57,233 nucleotides of DNA from Parcubacteria group bacterium GW2011_GWC2_48_17 (GTDB lineage Bacteria; Patescibacteriota; Minisyncoccia; Phycocordibacterales; UBA10002), in the NCBI GenBank assembly GCA_001003605.1, contig LCPL01000009.1, positions 1-57,233 of the forward strand, written 5' to 3'. The translations under genes and the position numbers were made by a program. Under the pieces are notes generated by a model that saw nothing but the letters and a program-made list of their open reading frames with translations, did no database searches and had not been told where the DNA came from. Below, one piece after another: positions 24,085-32,513 of the stretch (position 1 is its first letter; each line of letters begins with the position of its first letter).

Positions 24085-24456
24085 ATGCACTTACCCTTTA
24101 GAACAGATTCATTGGCTCAACAAGTTGCGGTAAAAAGTGCCGTGAACCCATCTCTCTGGGCTTGCGTTGTTATTTCTATTCCTCTCTTTGTATTAGCAAG
24201 TAAAACTGAGGGCTGGCTTTCTATTGCGAGTTTTATTGTTGCGCTGGTTCCAGTCGGAGCTTTTGCTTTTAGCTATTTATTTTTGTTGTTTAAGAATCCG
24301 GAGTATCTTCGGTCAGAAGAATATCAGCTGCGAATGAATTCGATGCGCCTACTCGGCGATAAAGACAATCCCCTACATGCAAACGCAGAAAATATTGTTT
24401 CCGTGATAAATAATCCTAGGTTGCCGCCTCCTGACGCACAAGAAAAACATGACTAA
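24085..24456 (+). CDS. small two-TM membrane protein in the EVE operon
   Basis: 123 aa, not recognised. Two adjacent membrane helices at about residues 27-44 (WACVVISIPLFVLASK) and 48-73 (LSIASFIVALVPVGAFAFSY), then a cytoplasmic tail of about 50 residues (EEYQLRMNSMRLLGDKDNP). It starts 5 nt after the EVE gene and overlaps the next gene by 8 nt. Two-TM proteins often serve as membrane effectors in defence operons, which is the hypothesis offered here. Confidence 0.8.
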   Translation: MHLPFRTDSLAQQVAVKSAVNPSLWACVVISIPLFVLASKTEGWLSIASFIVALVPVGAFAFSYLFLLFKNPEYLRSEEYQLRMNSMRLLGDKDNPLHANAENIVSVINNPRLPPPDAQEKHD

Positions 24457-24739
24457 GATATATTTAGTTACATATAACCCCGATGTCTATTTTAATAAAG
24501 CCATATTTCATGGCTATATGACTTCTTTGTATCCTAGACATATCACTGACTGGTGGCACTATATTGATACCACTTACTTAATTGCATCGTCTTTAGATGT
24601 TACTTCGCTGTATAATTTAATATTCCCCGGAGTACCCCAAAGATATTTGTTAATTATGGAAGTGGATCCAAACAACGCGCAGGGGTGGTTACCAAAAGAC
24701 GCATGGACTTGGCTTCAGAAATATCAGCGAAAAGCATAA
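24449..24739 (+). CDS. small Cas2/SinR-like protein
   Basis: 96 aa. The N-terminal strand KIYLVTYNP and the following DWWHYIDTTYLIAS resemble solitary Cas2-fold (SinR-like) proteins, whose signature is a beta strand, then WWHxLDSTW-like segment, then LFVxEL-like strand (here YLLIMEVDPNNAQGW). No CRISPR array or other cas gene is nearby. It overlaps the two-TM gene by 8 nt (translational coupling). Assignment rests on memory of the family and needs structure comparison. Confidence 0.65.
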   Translation: MTKIYLVTYNPDVYFNKAIFHGYMTSLYPRHITDWWHYIDTTYLIASSLDVTSLYNLIFPGVPQRYLLIMEVDPNNAQGWLPKDAWTWLQKYQRKA

Positions 24740-24743
24740 AAAC

Positions 24744-25157
24744 ATGGCAGAGGATTTTTCAAAAGATTTAGTGAAAGGATATAAATATTGGGAAATTTAT
24801 GTCCATGAAAATCAAGGTTATCTAGGGCGTTGCGTCGTTTGGTGCAAACGCAGTGACGCTCTTGATTTAGCCGACGCAACGCCCAAAGAACAATCAGAAT
24901 TGTTTTTGGTTTTGCGCGATTTAAGAGAAGCGACAAAAAAAGTTTTTCAACCGGACTGGTTCAACTATTCATTTTTGGGAAACGAGACACGACATTTGCA
25001 CGGACATTTTATTCCGCGCCACGCAAAACCAAAAACATTTATGGATATTGTGTTTGAGGACAAACTCTATGGACATAATTACAAAACCGACCATAATTTT
25101 AAGACATCACTTGAATTATTGAATAAAGTAAGGGATGAATTGAAATCGGTTTTGTAA
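24744..25157 (+). CDS. HIT-family hydrolase
   Basis: 137 aa. The histidine triad is visible as TRHLHGHFIPRH (HxHxH). Upstream GYLGRCVVWCKRSDALDLAD and PDWFNYSFLGNETRHLH fit the HIT alpha/beta fold of dinucleoside polyphosphate hydrolases or nucleoside phosphoramidases. Last gene of the EVE operon, 4 nt after the Cas2/SinR-like gene. In this context it might process a nucleotide signal or a modified nucleotide; that is inference. Confidence 0.85.
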   Translation: MAEDFSKDLVKGYKYWEIYVHENQGYLGRCVVWCKRSDALDLADATPKEQSELFLVLRDLREATKKVFQPDWFNYSFLGNETRHLHGHFIPRHAKPKTFMDIVFEDKLYGHNYKTDHNFKTSLELLNKVRDELKSVL

Positions 25158-25317
25158 TTATTGATTCTGGCGGCGAAAAAATTTTGGCTTCCCGCGAGAG
25201 CGCGGCGGAAAGGTGTGGGGGAATTCCGCCGAGCCCGAGCGTTCCGCTGGAGCAAAGTGGAGGCGGGTCAGTTTCGTTCAAAAATGTTCGAGCAGAGTTG
25301 TATAATTCCACCAATGC

Positions 25318-25350
25318 AAACCCCCGTTCGCCGCAGGCGAACGGGGGTTT
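25318..25350. terminator. rho-independent terminator shared by the EVE operon and hup
   Basis: Perfect 15-bp arms AAACCCCCGTTCGCC/GGCGAACGGGGGTTT with loop GCA, between convergent genes. The stretch 25158-25317 before it contains no gene; a TATAAT sits at 25300-25305. Confidence 0.88.
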
Positions 25351-25387
25351 GTATGACTTCCAACCCTACAAACTTGAAACATATCAA

Positions 25388-25660
25388 CTATCTCACCGCG
25401 TCCTTAAGGGCCTTTGCTGCGCGGAACTTCGGGACTTTCATAGCCGCCACCTGCACCATTTCGCCGGTTCGAGGGTTTCTCGCCTGACGAGCGGCGCGCT
25501 GTTTAACCGAGAAAATACCGAGACCCGCGATTGAAACCTCCTCACCGCCCTTGAGCGTAGAAACGATTGACTCAAGCACCTTGTCTACCACTGCTTCGGC
25601 CTGCACTTTGGTGCCGCCAAGCACTACGTGAACGGCTTCAACAATACCTTGTTTGTTCAT
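25388..25660 (-). CDS. hup: HU/IHF-family DNA-binding protein
   Basis: 90 aa from the ATG at 25660; the longer frame from 25789 is made of TACGAAT word repeats. Nucleoid protein bending DNA as a dimer. MNKQGIVEAVHVVLGG, EEVSIAGLGIFSVKQRAAR and the beta-arm tip ARNPRTGEMV are diagnostic, followed by KVPKFRAAKALKDAV. Confidence 0.95.
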   Translation of the reverse strand: MNKQGIVEAVHVVLGGTKVQAEAVVDKVLESIVSTLKGGEEVSIAGLGIFSVKQRAARQARNPRTGEMVQVAAMKVPKFRAAKALKDAVR

Positions 25661-26066
25661 AATAGATAAACATACGAAAATACGAATTTTACGAATCAAC
25701 GAATGGCTACGAATCCCGTTAGAAGTAAGAAATCTTTGATTTCTGCCGAAATCCTTATCTCGGACTTCTAATTGGGACGAATAAGACATTCAGAATGCGC
25801 AAGTCGTACTTCAGTATATCTTTATAATTACTAAAACTTCGACCTATTGATAAAAACCCAATAAAACTACTGAATCATTATATAGTAGGCCGTTTTTGGC
25901 GCAATAGGGAGGTGAACATACGAAAATACGAATTATTCGAATCTACGAATAGCTACGAATAGGAAAGAAAGGAGAGAAGATAAACAGCTACATAGAGCCG
26001 TATTTTAATGATATTGACTAATACATCCATGTATGCTACCATTTTCCCAGATTTCGATGCCTCCAG
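25661..26066. repeat. intergenic region with two TACGAAT word blocks
   Basis: No gene. CGAAAATACGAATTTTACGA (25674-25693) and a near copy at 25918-25965 (CATACGAAAATACGAATTAT) flank a 150-bp stretch. The first block forms the leader of hup. IS30 insertion lies just to the right. Confidence 0.55.
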
Positions 26067-27020
26067 TTACCCCCCAAGTAGGACAGATGCTGTTAACGAC
26101 GAATAATACTCTTTCGGACTCCTGAAGCCAATGCACTCTCTCGGCCGGTCATTGAGGAAGGAAAGGATCTCTCGCATTTCTTCCTCACTGACTGACGCAA
26201 TGTCCCTCCGCTTCGGCACGAAGCACCGTATCCACCGGTTGGTGTTCTCGACCAGTCCTTTTTCCCAAGAGTGGTACGGATGTGTAAAATATATTCGTGT
26301 GTTGAGGAGCGTTTCCAATTCTCTCCAACACGTGAACGCGATGTCGTTGTCGGTGGTGATGCTTTTGACGAGAATCCCACGGAACAACGCTGAAAGCGCA
26401 CGACGAATAGTCGTGCGCTTTCTGTTGAGTAGTTTCCGTATGAATGTCTGCTTGGTTACGGTATCAACCGCTACGAGGAGTACGGAGGCGCTCTCCTTGG
26501 ACACGATGAAATCAAGCTCGAAGTGTCCCACTCCGATACGCTCCGGACGCGAATCAATGTACTTACGGCCGTCATGAGCCGTTTTCCAGTGCCCCCGCTT
26601 CCTGCCGCTCTTGTGGTCGTTCCAACTCCAGAACAGCAGGTGGTCCAGTCCTCTCGCTTCAGTGAATTTGTAGATGGCTTTTGCGGAACAGCCGATGCCG
26701 AGTTCTCGTCGCAAGTATCCGCTGATTTGTCGTGGAGACCATTTCGTTTCCAGTTTTTCTTCCACGAATCGAGACAGAAACGAATCCATCGCTACCTTCA
26801 TGCACTGACGTTTCGCTCTCCACCTTCGAGCAGAAACTTTGTGCTTTGCTTTTTCTGCTCCGTACACTCCATGCACTGAGTTTTTCCTGACCTCTCGGCT
26901 GACGGTGTTCGGGCTACGCCTTAGGAAAATGGCAATCTCCCGAACGACCACTCCGCTCCGATACATCACTTCAATCGCGAATCGCTCTTCAAACGACAAC
27001 TGACGATATGTCTTTTTCAT
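26067..27020 (-). CDS. IS30-family transposase
   Basis: 317 aa. N-terminal HTH (LSFEERFAIEVMYRSGVVVR, FLRRSPNTVSREVRKN), a central region WSPRQISGYLRRELG, and the DDE catalytic residues Asp170 (GVGHFELDFIV), Asp224 (SITTDNDIAF) and Glu258 (KGLVENTNRWIR). The frame is intact. The last codons run through the terminal inverted repeat and use a stop in flanking DNA. Confidence 0.95.
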   Translation of the reverse strand: MKKTYRQLSFEERFAIEVMYRSGVVVREIAIFLRRSPNTVSREVRKNSVHGVYGAEKAKHKVSARRWRAKRQCMKVAMDSFLSRFVEEKLETKWSPRQISGYLRRELGIGCSAKAIYKFTEARGLDHLLFWSWNDHKSGRKRGHWKTAHDGRKYIDSRPERIGVGHFELDFIVSKESASVLLVAVDTVTKQTFIRKLLNRKRTTIRRALSALFRGILVKSITTDNDIAFTCWRELETLLNTRIYFTHPYHSWEKGLVENTNRWIRCFVPKRRDIASVSEEEMREILSFLNDRPRECIGFRSPKEYYSSLTASVLLGG

Positions 27021-27069
27021 TGGACAAGTAGTTAATTGCTAAATTACAGCAATTTTACCTGTCCTACTT
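26076..27069. mobile_element. IS30-family insertion sequence, about 994 bp
   Basis: Outer inverted repeats AAGTAGGACAG at 26076-26086 and CTGTCCTACTT at 27059-27069, continuing inward with a gap (GCTGTTAA against TTACAGC). One complete transposase gene. A target-site duplication is not obvious: flanking CCCCCC and CAAAGG differ. Probably complete and potentially active. Confidence 0.8.
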
Positions 27070-27135
27070 CAAAGGTAGCTGGGGGATGAACATTCTCAAT
27101 GAGTGCGTGTGAAGAAATCTTGGAGGATTCTTGAT

Positions 27136-27613
27136 ATGACTACAACAGTTGAGTTGCCGACTATTAAGGTTGGTAATCTTCACTTAGCGAAGGGGAAGGC
27201 AGTTGCTTTTCCAGCTACTACAGGCGTACACCTTGGGCGTGGATTCGAACAAGTTCAACCTCAAGTCGCTCGAATGCGGCCAGCGCGGAAATGACGCCTT
27301 TACGGGGGTGTACTTCACGACTGAGTCTGGCAACATCTACCGAATCTCTCAACCGGAGAACAGATTCGGCGGGCGTGAGCCTTATTGGTGTGTGATTAGT
27401 GTCAACTACAAGACCTCGGGCATGTACAAGTTTGCCGATGTCGAGTTAATGGCAGGAGTCTTGGAAGTCGGAAAACCGTTTCGTTACGGCACCGGCTGGA
27501 GTAGCAACATTCAGGCCATTCTCTGCGTTAACGCCAACCGTTGCTACGGCAAAGTGAACGCAGATTTCGTTAGCGACATCCGAAATGAGTTCCTCCGATT
27601 GGTCGCTACCTGA
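27136..27613 (+). pseudogene. small hypothetical gene with a frameshift
   Basis: A strong GGAGG (27122-27126) precedes the ATG at 27136. Frame 1 reads TVELPTIKVGNLHLAKGKAV then ATTGVHLG. At about 27232-27242 (CTTGGGCGTGG) the similarity to a continuous protein passes to another frame: GVDSNKFNLKSLECGQRGND, VYFTTESGNIYRIS and EPYWCVISVNYKT. Removing one base there joins both into a protein of about 158 aa. Function unknown. Directly beside the IS30 element. It may be a real mutation, a sequencing error or a programmed shift. Confidence 0.65.
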
Positions 27614-27633
27614 AGCGTGAAGTAGTTTTACTC

Positions 27634-27678
27634 AAAAAGCGCGAGGCAAACAGTTGCCCGCGCTTTTCTTTTTTCTTT
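27634..27678 (+). terminator. rho-independent terminator
   Basis: AAAAAGCGCG-A-GGCAA then TTGCC-CGCGCTTTT with a one-base bulge, followed by a T-rich run. It ends the frameshifted gene. Confidence 0.85.
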
Positions 27679-27716
27679 TCGCTACGTTCTACTGGCTACT
27701 ATCTACTTACTATTTC

Positions 27717-29246
27717 TTATCTCGCAAATTCTATCACTCGTGTTTCGCGAATTACGGTAACTTTTATTTCCCCTGGATATTTAAGCTCCTTTTCTATGCG
27801 TTCCGCTACGCCTCGCGCGACATTTTTTGCCTCAAGGTCGCCCATTTCCTCGGGCTTTACGAAGATGCGGATTTCACGTCCCGCTTGCAGTGCGTAGGCC
27901 TTCTCAACCCCCTTGAATGAAGTCGCTATCGCCTCAAGTTCCGCCAAGCGCTTGAGATAATTCTCAACGGTATCCCGCCTCGCTCCAGGCCGCGCGCCGG
28001 AAATTGCGTCGGCAGTCTGCACGATATACGATTCCAAAGTTTCGTATGGGTACTCGCCATGGTGCGCTTCCATGGCCTTGATGACGAGCGGGTCAACGCC
28101 GAATTTTTGCATGATACGGCGGCCTATCTCTACATGCGTTCCCTGCACTTCGTGGTCAACCGCTTTGCCAAGGTCGTGAAGGAGTGCGCCCGCTTTTGCT
28201 ACCGCCACGTTGGCTTTAAGCTCCTCTGCTATCATGCCGGCGATGTGCGTCATTTCTATAGAATGCTGGAGCACATTCTGTCCGTAACTTGTTCTGAAAT
28301 GCAATCTGCCCAAAATGGAGATTATTTGCGGAGGTAGATTGATGACACCGCATTCATAAGCCGCTTGCTGGCCTTTCTCTTTGATAATCTTGTTGATATC
28401 CGCCTGGGCTTTTTCGACAACACCTTCGATTTTAGCAGGCTGTATACGACCATCAAGGATGAGGTTCTCAAGTGCGATACGCGCTATTTGACGGCGTATT
28501 GGGTCAAACGATGAAATAGTAATTGTTCCCGGCGTGTCATCTACGATGACCTCAACTCCCGTAGCCCGTTCAAACGCCTTTATGTTGCGCCCTTCCTTGC
28601 CGATAATCTTGCCCTTTATCTCATCATTCGGAATGTTAACCGCGGTGGTGAGAATATCGGGGGATACTGAATTTCCAAGACGCTGGATTGAAGTAGTAAG
28701 GATTTCCTGGGCGCGCTTCGCAAGCCGGTCGTCCACGGAACGCTCGAGCTTTTGCATGCGCACAAGCAAATCTTCCTCGTATTTCCGCTCCGTAATCGCG
28801 AAAAGCTGCGCCTTGGCCTCTTCTTCCGAAAGATGGGATATCTTTTGGAGTTCCTGTAGTTTTCCAACCTCCATCTCGGCTATTTTTTCCTTAACGCGCT
28901 TTACTTCCGTAATTCGCGTCTTTATTTCCTCAACCTCCTTGTCGATATCCGTCTGCCGCTTATCTAAGAGGTCCTCTTTTTTAATGAGACGGTCTTCCGT
29001 CTTCTTTATCTTTTCTTCTTTTTCTTTGAGTTCAACGCGAGCTTCGTGGAGTACTTTGGTGGCCTCTTCCTGCGCGTGGAGAATTATCTTTTTCGCCTCC
29101 TCCTTTCCGGCGAGTTCCATGGACTTGATCTGTAGCTCCATGGAGCCTCGCTTTCCAAGCGAAATGATCATCCGCAGATAGTACCCTAGTGCGATTCCGA
29201 CGATGCCCGCAATACTCGCAAGGAGCACCACGAGTTTGAGTGACAT
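27717..29246 (-). CDS. rny: ribonuclease Y
   Basis: 509 aa, family-typical. Membrane-anchored endoribonuclease initiating mRNA decay. Residues 1-24 form a membrane helix; about 30-190 a long coiled coil (KEKEEKIKKTEDRLIKKEDL); KH domain GKIIGKEGRNIKAFERATGV; HD domain GALLHDLGKAVDHEVQGTH with the catalytic HD pair; C-terminal VARGVAERIEKELKYPGEI. Together with PNPase it forms the core of RNA turnover here. Confidence 0.97.
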   Translation of the reverse strand: MSLKLVVLLASIAGIVGIALGYYLRMIISLGKRGSMELQIKSMELAGKEEAKKIILHAQEEATKVLHEARVELKEKEEKIKKTEDRLIKKEDLLDKRQTDIDKEVEEIKTRITEVKRVKEKIAEMEVGKLQELQKISHLSEEEAKAQLFAITERKYEEDLLVRMQKLERSVDDRLAKRAQEILTTSIQRLGNSVSPDILTTAVNIPNDEIKGKIIGKEGRNIKAFERATGVEVIVDDTPGTITISSFDPIRRQIARIALENLILDGRIQPAKIEGVVEKAQADINKIIKEKGQQAAYECGVINLPPQIISILGRLHFRTSYGQNVLQHSIEMTHIAGMIAEELKANVAVAKAGALLHDLGKAVDHEVQGTHVEIGRRIMQKFGVDPLVIKAMEAHHGEYPYETLESYIVQTADAISGARPGARRDTVENYLKRLAELEAIATSFKGVEKAYALQAGREIRIFVKPEEMGDLEAKNVARGVAERIEKELKYPGEIKVTVIRETRVIEFAR

Positions 29247-29667
29247 AATTCTAAAAGACCTCGCCTATTATGCGTTTTCTGTCCCTATAGAAGCTATTCT
29301 CCCGGTCGGCTCGTGGCTATTCCTCGAGACGGTCGAGTGAACTTGTTGTTTAAATTTCATAACGTTCGTCCGCAATCGAGTGACACACTCGGACCTGTGT
29401 AAAACAGTGGCTTGAATCAGGAAATTAGCGCCGTAAAAAGCGAAATCATGACTAACAATTTTTAATACCCATATTGTACAAAAAGACAAGAAAAAAGTCC
29501 AACTCGTCGCTGGTCCTCTAAAAAGCTAGTAAGCTAGTGCCGTTACAACTTAATTTTGAGACCCTAAAGATTCAACGAAACGTATGCAGAATAAGGAGAA
29601 ATAGTGCATCGGACAGGTTCAGTTTTAAGTTGTAACGGTACTAGCCAGCTAGAAAGCTGTTCCGCGG
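29247..29667. other. 420-bp intergenic region between rny and clpP
   Basis: No supported gene (a 73-codon minus-strand frame has no recognisable features). Word repeats AAAAGCTAGTAAGCTAGT at 29521-29538 and GCCAGCTAGAAAGCT at 29644-29658 enclose a strong 21-bp inverted repeat described separately. Confidence 0.5.
29533..29645. repeat. near-perfect 21-bp inverted repeat with 71-nt interior
   Basis: Arms 29533-29553 and 29625-29645 share CCGTTACAACTTAA and CTAGT with one mismatch. The interior (GAGACCCTAAAGATTCAACG...) contains no open frame. It could be a miniature transposable element or a structured RNA near the clpP 3' end. Confidence 0.65.
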
Positions 29668-30255
29668 TTACTCTATAACTTGGATGACCTTGTCGATAAT
29701 GCCGTATTTCTTTGCCTCATCGGCGGTCATGAAGAAGTCGCGTTCAACGTCTTTCTCAACCTGCGTGAGTGGCTTGCCGCAATTATGCGCCAGCATTTTG
29801 TTCAGCTTATCTTTGGTCTGGAGAATATGCTTTGCGGTAATGGCAATGTCCGTTGCCTGGCCCTCGACGCCTCCAAGCGGTTGGTGAATCATGACTTCCG
29901 CATTTGGGAGAATATAACGTTTGCCTTTCTTTCCAGCCGACAGTACCATCGCCGCGCCGGAGGCGGCAATGCCGACGCAGGTAGTGGCAACATCATTTTT
30001 GATGTGATTCATTGTGTCAATAATCGCGAGTGTGGAGGTCACGGAACCGCCCGGGGAATTTATGTAAATGTTGATTTCTTTTTTCGGGTCTTCAGACTGC
30101 AAAAATAGTAACTGCGCGATGATAATGTTGGCGACGTGGTCGTCAATATGACCACCGAGGAAAATGATGTTTTCCTTAAGCAGGCGCGAGTAGATGTCAT
30201 ACGCGCGCTCGCCATAGCTAGTTTTCTCTATCACCGTTGGTATTAATATACTCAT
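29668..30255 (-). CDS. clpP: ATP-dependent Clp protease proteolytic subunit
   Basis: 195 aa. Tetradecameric serine protease working with ClpX/ClpC. Substrate strand [18 protein letters not shown]; catalytic Ser in [16 protein letters not shown] (the usual QAASMGA reads IAASGAA); catalytic His in VMIHQPLGG; catalytic Asp in the [20 protein letters not shown] segment. Confidence 0.96.
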   Translation of the reverse strand: MSILIPTVIEKTSYGERAYDIYSRLLKENIIFLGGHIDDHVANIIIAQLLFLQSEDPKKEINIYINSPGGSVTSTLAIIDTMNHIKNDVATTCVGIAASGAAMVLSAGKKGKRYILPNAEVMIHQPLGGVEGQATDIAITAKHILQTKDKLNKMLAHNCGKPLTQVEKDVERDFFMTADEAKKYGIIDKVIQVIE

Positions 30256-30533
30256 GTTATTTTGAAAAATTAAACTCTCAAATTGTAAGTTTTTCCTGCC
30301 CCGTAGTGAAGCGAGTCCACGCCGTGCTCCCTACCGAGCTTTGCTCTGGTACAGGGGGAGCTTCTACTACTGGGGTCAATAACCGTGGGGATGAGAATGG
30401 ACATAGAGATATATACATTATGATTTATAAATAAGATACGGAAAGCATAGCAGAAAAATGGGGAACTGACAAAGCTATGGCTTGGTACATTCGCAGTTTT
30501 GTAGCATTCGCATGGTAATTCGTTGCACTCGTG
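30256..30533. repeat. intergenic region with a CCTGCCCCGTAGTGAAG repeat
   Basis: No gene. 30295-30317 is identical to the reverse complement of 42754-42776 (23 bp, core CCCCGTAGTGAAGCGAG). A facing CTACTACTGGGG at 30366-30377 can pair with CCCCGTAGT. Related copies are at 11282, 31674, 42733 and 43460. Confidence 0.6.
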
Positions 30534-31547
30534 TCAATGTTGCTCAAGAAACTCAATAACTTTTTGGTTGGTAAGGAGCGTCTCCACGAAGCTTCGGGCA
30601 CTTTGCGGGTCGGCGTTTTTGTGGTGTTCCAAGAGATGCTTCACTTCCGCCTCAATGCTCTTTTCCTCCGCCGCGATTTTTTCCTCCCGCGCGATTTGAA
30701 AAAACATGAGCTGAAGCCGAGCCCGCCGTTCCGCGTCCTTCCCCCATTCTTTTTTGAGCGCTACGGCGTCTTTTTTCACCTCCTTTAGATAGTCGTCAAA
30801 CGAACCCCCCAGATTCTCCACCTGTCCTCGGAGTTCATGCTCCATTCTGGCAAGCTCGTTTTCAATGAGAAGTCCGGGAATGTCTCCGCGGCTTTCGCGG
30901 ACGAGCGCGTCAAGAAGCTCCGCGCGCCGCTTCTCCTTGGAGAGTTCTTCTTTCCGGGCCGCAAGTCCTTCTTTAACCTTGGCGCGGAAATCGGCGACTG
31001 TTTTGAATCCGCCGAATGCGTTTACCGTCTCGTCGGTAAGGACGAAATCCTTTTTCTCTTCCCCAGCGGCGTTTTCATGCTGTTTGATAATTTCCGCAAC
31101 AACAGCGTCAATTTCTTTTTCACCTACTTGTATTGGTTCGGGCGTTTTACTGTTTTGCAGACTCGCGATTTTTTTGTAGTCTGGCAATGCGAGCGTAGGA
31201 TACAGGGCGAAAGTAACTTTGAACTCGGTGGGGTTGTCTGGAGCAAGTTTCAGCGTTTCTACGCGCGGGCGCCCGAGAACATCAAGTTTTTCAGCGCGGA
31301 GAATGTCGGAGAGTACTCCCGAAAGCACATGCTCGGCGGCTTCTTCCCAGAGCGCCATTTCCCCGGCGCGTTCGCGCAGCATCTTTTCTGGCACGAATCC
31401 TTTTCGGAAACCCGGCAGTTCCGTTTCTTGCTTGAGGCGCAGAAGCAGGCGGCTTCTCTCGTTCGCCACTTCTTCCGAAGGAATTTCCACATGCAGAAAA
31501 AACTCCGAATTCGGGAGCGGCTTTTTCTCTTTTAGCGTGTAGTGCAT
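30534..31547 (-). CDS. tig: trigger factor lacking the PPIase domain
   Basis: 337 aa against about 430 in most bacteria. Ribosome-associated chaperone. The N-terminal ribosome-binding signature is GFRKGFVPEKMLRE (residues about 46-60). The usual FKBP-like domain between the N- and C-terminal regions is absent: after VTFALYPTLALPDYKKI and EKEIDAVVAEIIKQHEN the sequence goes directly to the helical C-terminal chaperone arms (ADFRAKVKEGLAARKEEL, LLDALVRESRGDIPGLLIEN). Confidence 0.92.
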   Translation of the reverse strand: MHYTLKEKKPLPNSEFFLHVEIPSEEVANERSRLLLRLKQETELPGFRKGFVPEKMLRERAGEMALWEEAAEHVLSGVLSDILRAEKLDVLGRPRVETLKLAPDNPTEFKVTFALYPTLALPDYKKIASLQNSKTPEPIQVGEKEIDAVVAEIIKQHENAAGEEKKDFVLTDETVNAFGGFKTVADFRAKVKEGLAARKEELSKEKRRAELLDALVRESRGDIPGLLIENELARMEHELRGQVENLGGSFDDYLKEVKKDAVALKKEWGKDAERRARLQLMFFQIAREEKIAAEEKSIEAEVKHLLEHHKNADPQSARSFVETLLTNQKVIEFLEQH

Positions 31548-31850
31548 AAGAATAAAACTCCGCTCGTCCTATCCCCGCGGCAAGCCGAGGGGGAATTCTG
31601 CGGGTCGTTTAAATCAAAACGGCACAAAGCACCGTGTACAAAAACCAAACCCCAAAGGACAACAAGTTGCCTACGGGGCAGGCAAAACGCAAACTACTCA
31701 AAGCACAAACTCTTCCTTCTTTTTGGATTTTTTCCTGCCCGCCGAAGCCGCTCCTGCCTGCGCCGGAGCTTCGGCAGGCAGGTCGGCGCAGGCGGGTGTG
31801 CCGTGCTTTGAGATGTTTGTTTGGACACCGGATACTGTGCTTTGTGTTTT
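31548..31850. repeat. intergenic palindrome-rich region
   Basis: No supported gene. Contains CACAAAGCACCGTGTACAAA (31621-31640) facing ACTGTGCTTTGTGTTTTTTA, CTCAAAGCACA facing CCGTGCTTTGAG, and a GC-rich stem CCTGCCCGCCGAAGC (31734-31748) with GCTTCGGCAGGCAGG. CTACGGGGCAGG at 31674 belongs to the CCCCGTAG family. It likely folds into an extended structure after tig is transcribed from the right or before it. Confidence 0.55.
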
Positions 31851-32174
31851 TTATCGGGCGATATCTGTCCTGACATTTGAGTCTTGAAACCCCGCATCGC
31901 GTTCGGCGAGCTTTGCGCCCCAGAAGTAAAGAGCGCCTATGACAAGCACGGCGAGAATAATACTAATACCGATAAGAGCGCCCCACGAGGTTCGGGGTGG
32001 AGCCGTAAGAAGTCTTTCCGGCGGAGTCGGCAGTGAAGGAGCGTGGACAGGCGCCGCAATCTGCGGCTCCGCGGGAGCCGTTTCTGAAGTTGGCGCAGGC
32101 GCTACAACCAGAGGTTGTGCGGGGGCCGGCGTCGGGGAAGTTGGGGGTAGTTGATTAGAATCCATGGCAGACAT
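31851..32174 (-). CDS. single-pass membrane protein with Pro/Ala-rich N-terminus
   Basis: 107 aa (start at 32174 or three codons later). Residues 1-60 are Pro/Ala/Thr rich. One membrane helix at about 65-87 (WGALIGISIILAVLVIGALY) ends with FWGAKLAERDAG, followed by a short tail. The neighbouring 92-aa protein has the same TM-exit motif LYFWGxxL, so the two are paralogues. Function unknown. Confidence 0.8.
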   Translation of the reverse strand: MSAMDSNQLPPTSPTPAPAQPLVVAPAPTSETAPAEPQIAAPVHAPSLPTPPERLLTAPPRTSWGALIGISIILAVLVIGALYFWGAKLAERDAGFQDSNVRTDIAR

Positions 32175-32202
32175 ACCGCATATCTAAAAATATCTAAAGT
32201 CA

Positions 32203-32481
32203 TTACGGCGACTCTATAAGCGCGGCCTCCAAGTCGCTATCAAGTTCCTCAATCATCGTTGCGTCAAGGTCCGTTTCAATGTCATCAAGCTCATCGGAAA
32301 CGCTCTGTTCCTGAAGCGTGTTAGTCACCGAATCCACCGCTTCGCCGTTCCGGAGTCTCTCGCCCCAGAAGTACAGCCCCACAAGAATGAGCACAATAAC
32401 GACGATAATAATTCCAATCGTTGATCCGGTCCTCCCCTCTTTTGCCGCGCCGAGCGGCTGATTTGGTTCCATTGGGTTCAT
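32203..32481 (-). CDS. single-pass membrane protein with acidic tail
   Basis: 92 aa. TM at about residues 20-41 (GSTIGIIIVVIVLILVGLY) followed by FWGERLRNGEA, then an acidic helical tail (SDELDDIETDLDATMIEEL). Paralogue of the adjacent 107-aa protein in TM and exit motif but with a different extramembrane part. Start 28 nt from its neighbour, probably one operon. Confidence 0.8.
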   Translation of the reverse strand: MNPMEPNQPLGAAKEGRTGSTIGIIIVVIVLILVGLYFWGERLRNGEAVDSVTNTLQEQSVSDELDDIETDLDATMIEELDSDLEAALIESP

Positions 32482-32513
32482 GTTTTTAAACTAAAAGCTA
32501 TAGATTGTTCGCG

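Noticed and set aside
24449-24739. True CRISPR adaptation gene cas2
   Set aside because: No cas1 or repeat array in the window; only a fold-level resemblance.
25191-25317. Small RNA between the HIT gene and hup
   Set aside because: A TATAAT lies just before the terminator, but the resulting transcript would be only the terminator hairpin.
25661-25789. 43-codon extension of HU
   Set aside because: Composed of TACGAAT words; HU proteins start at MNKQGIV.
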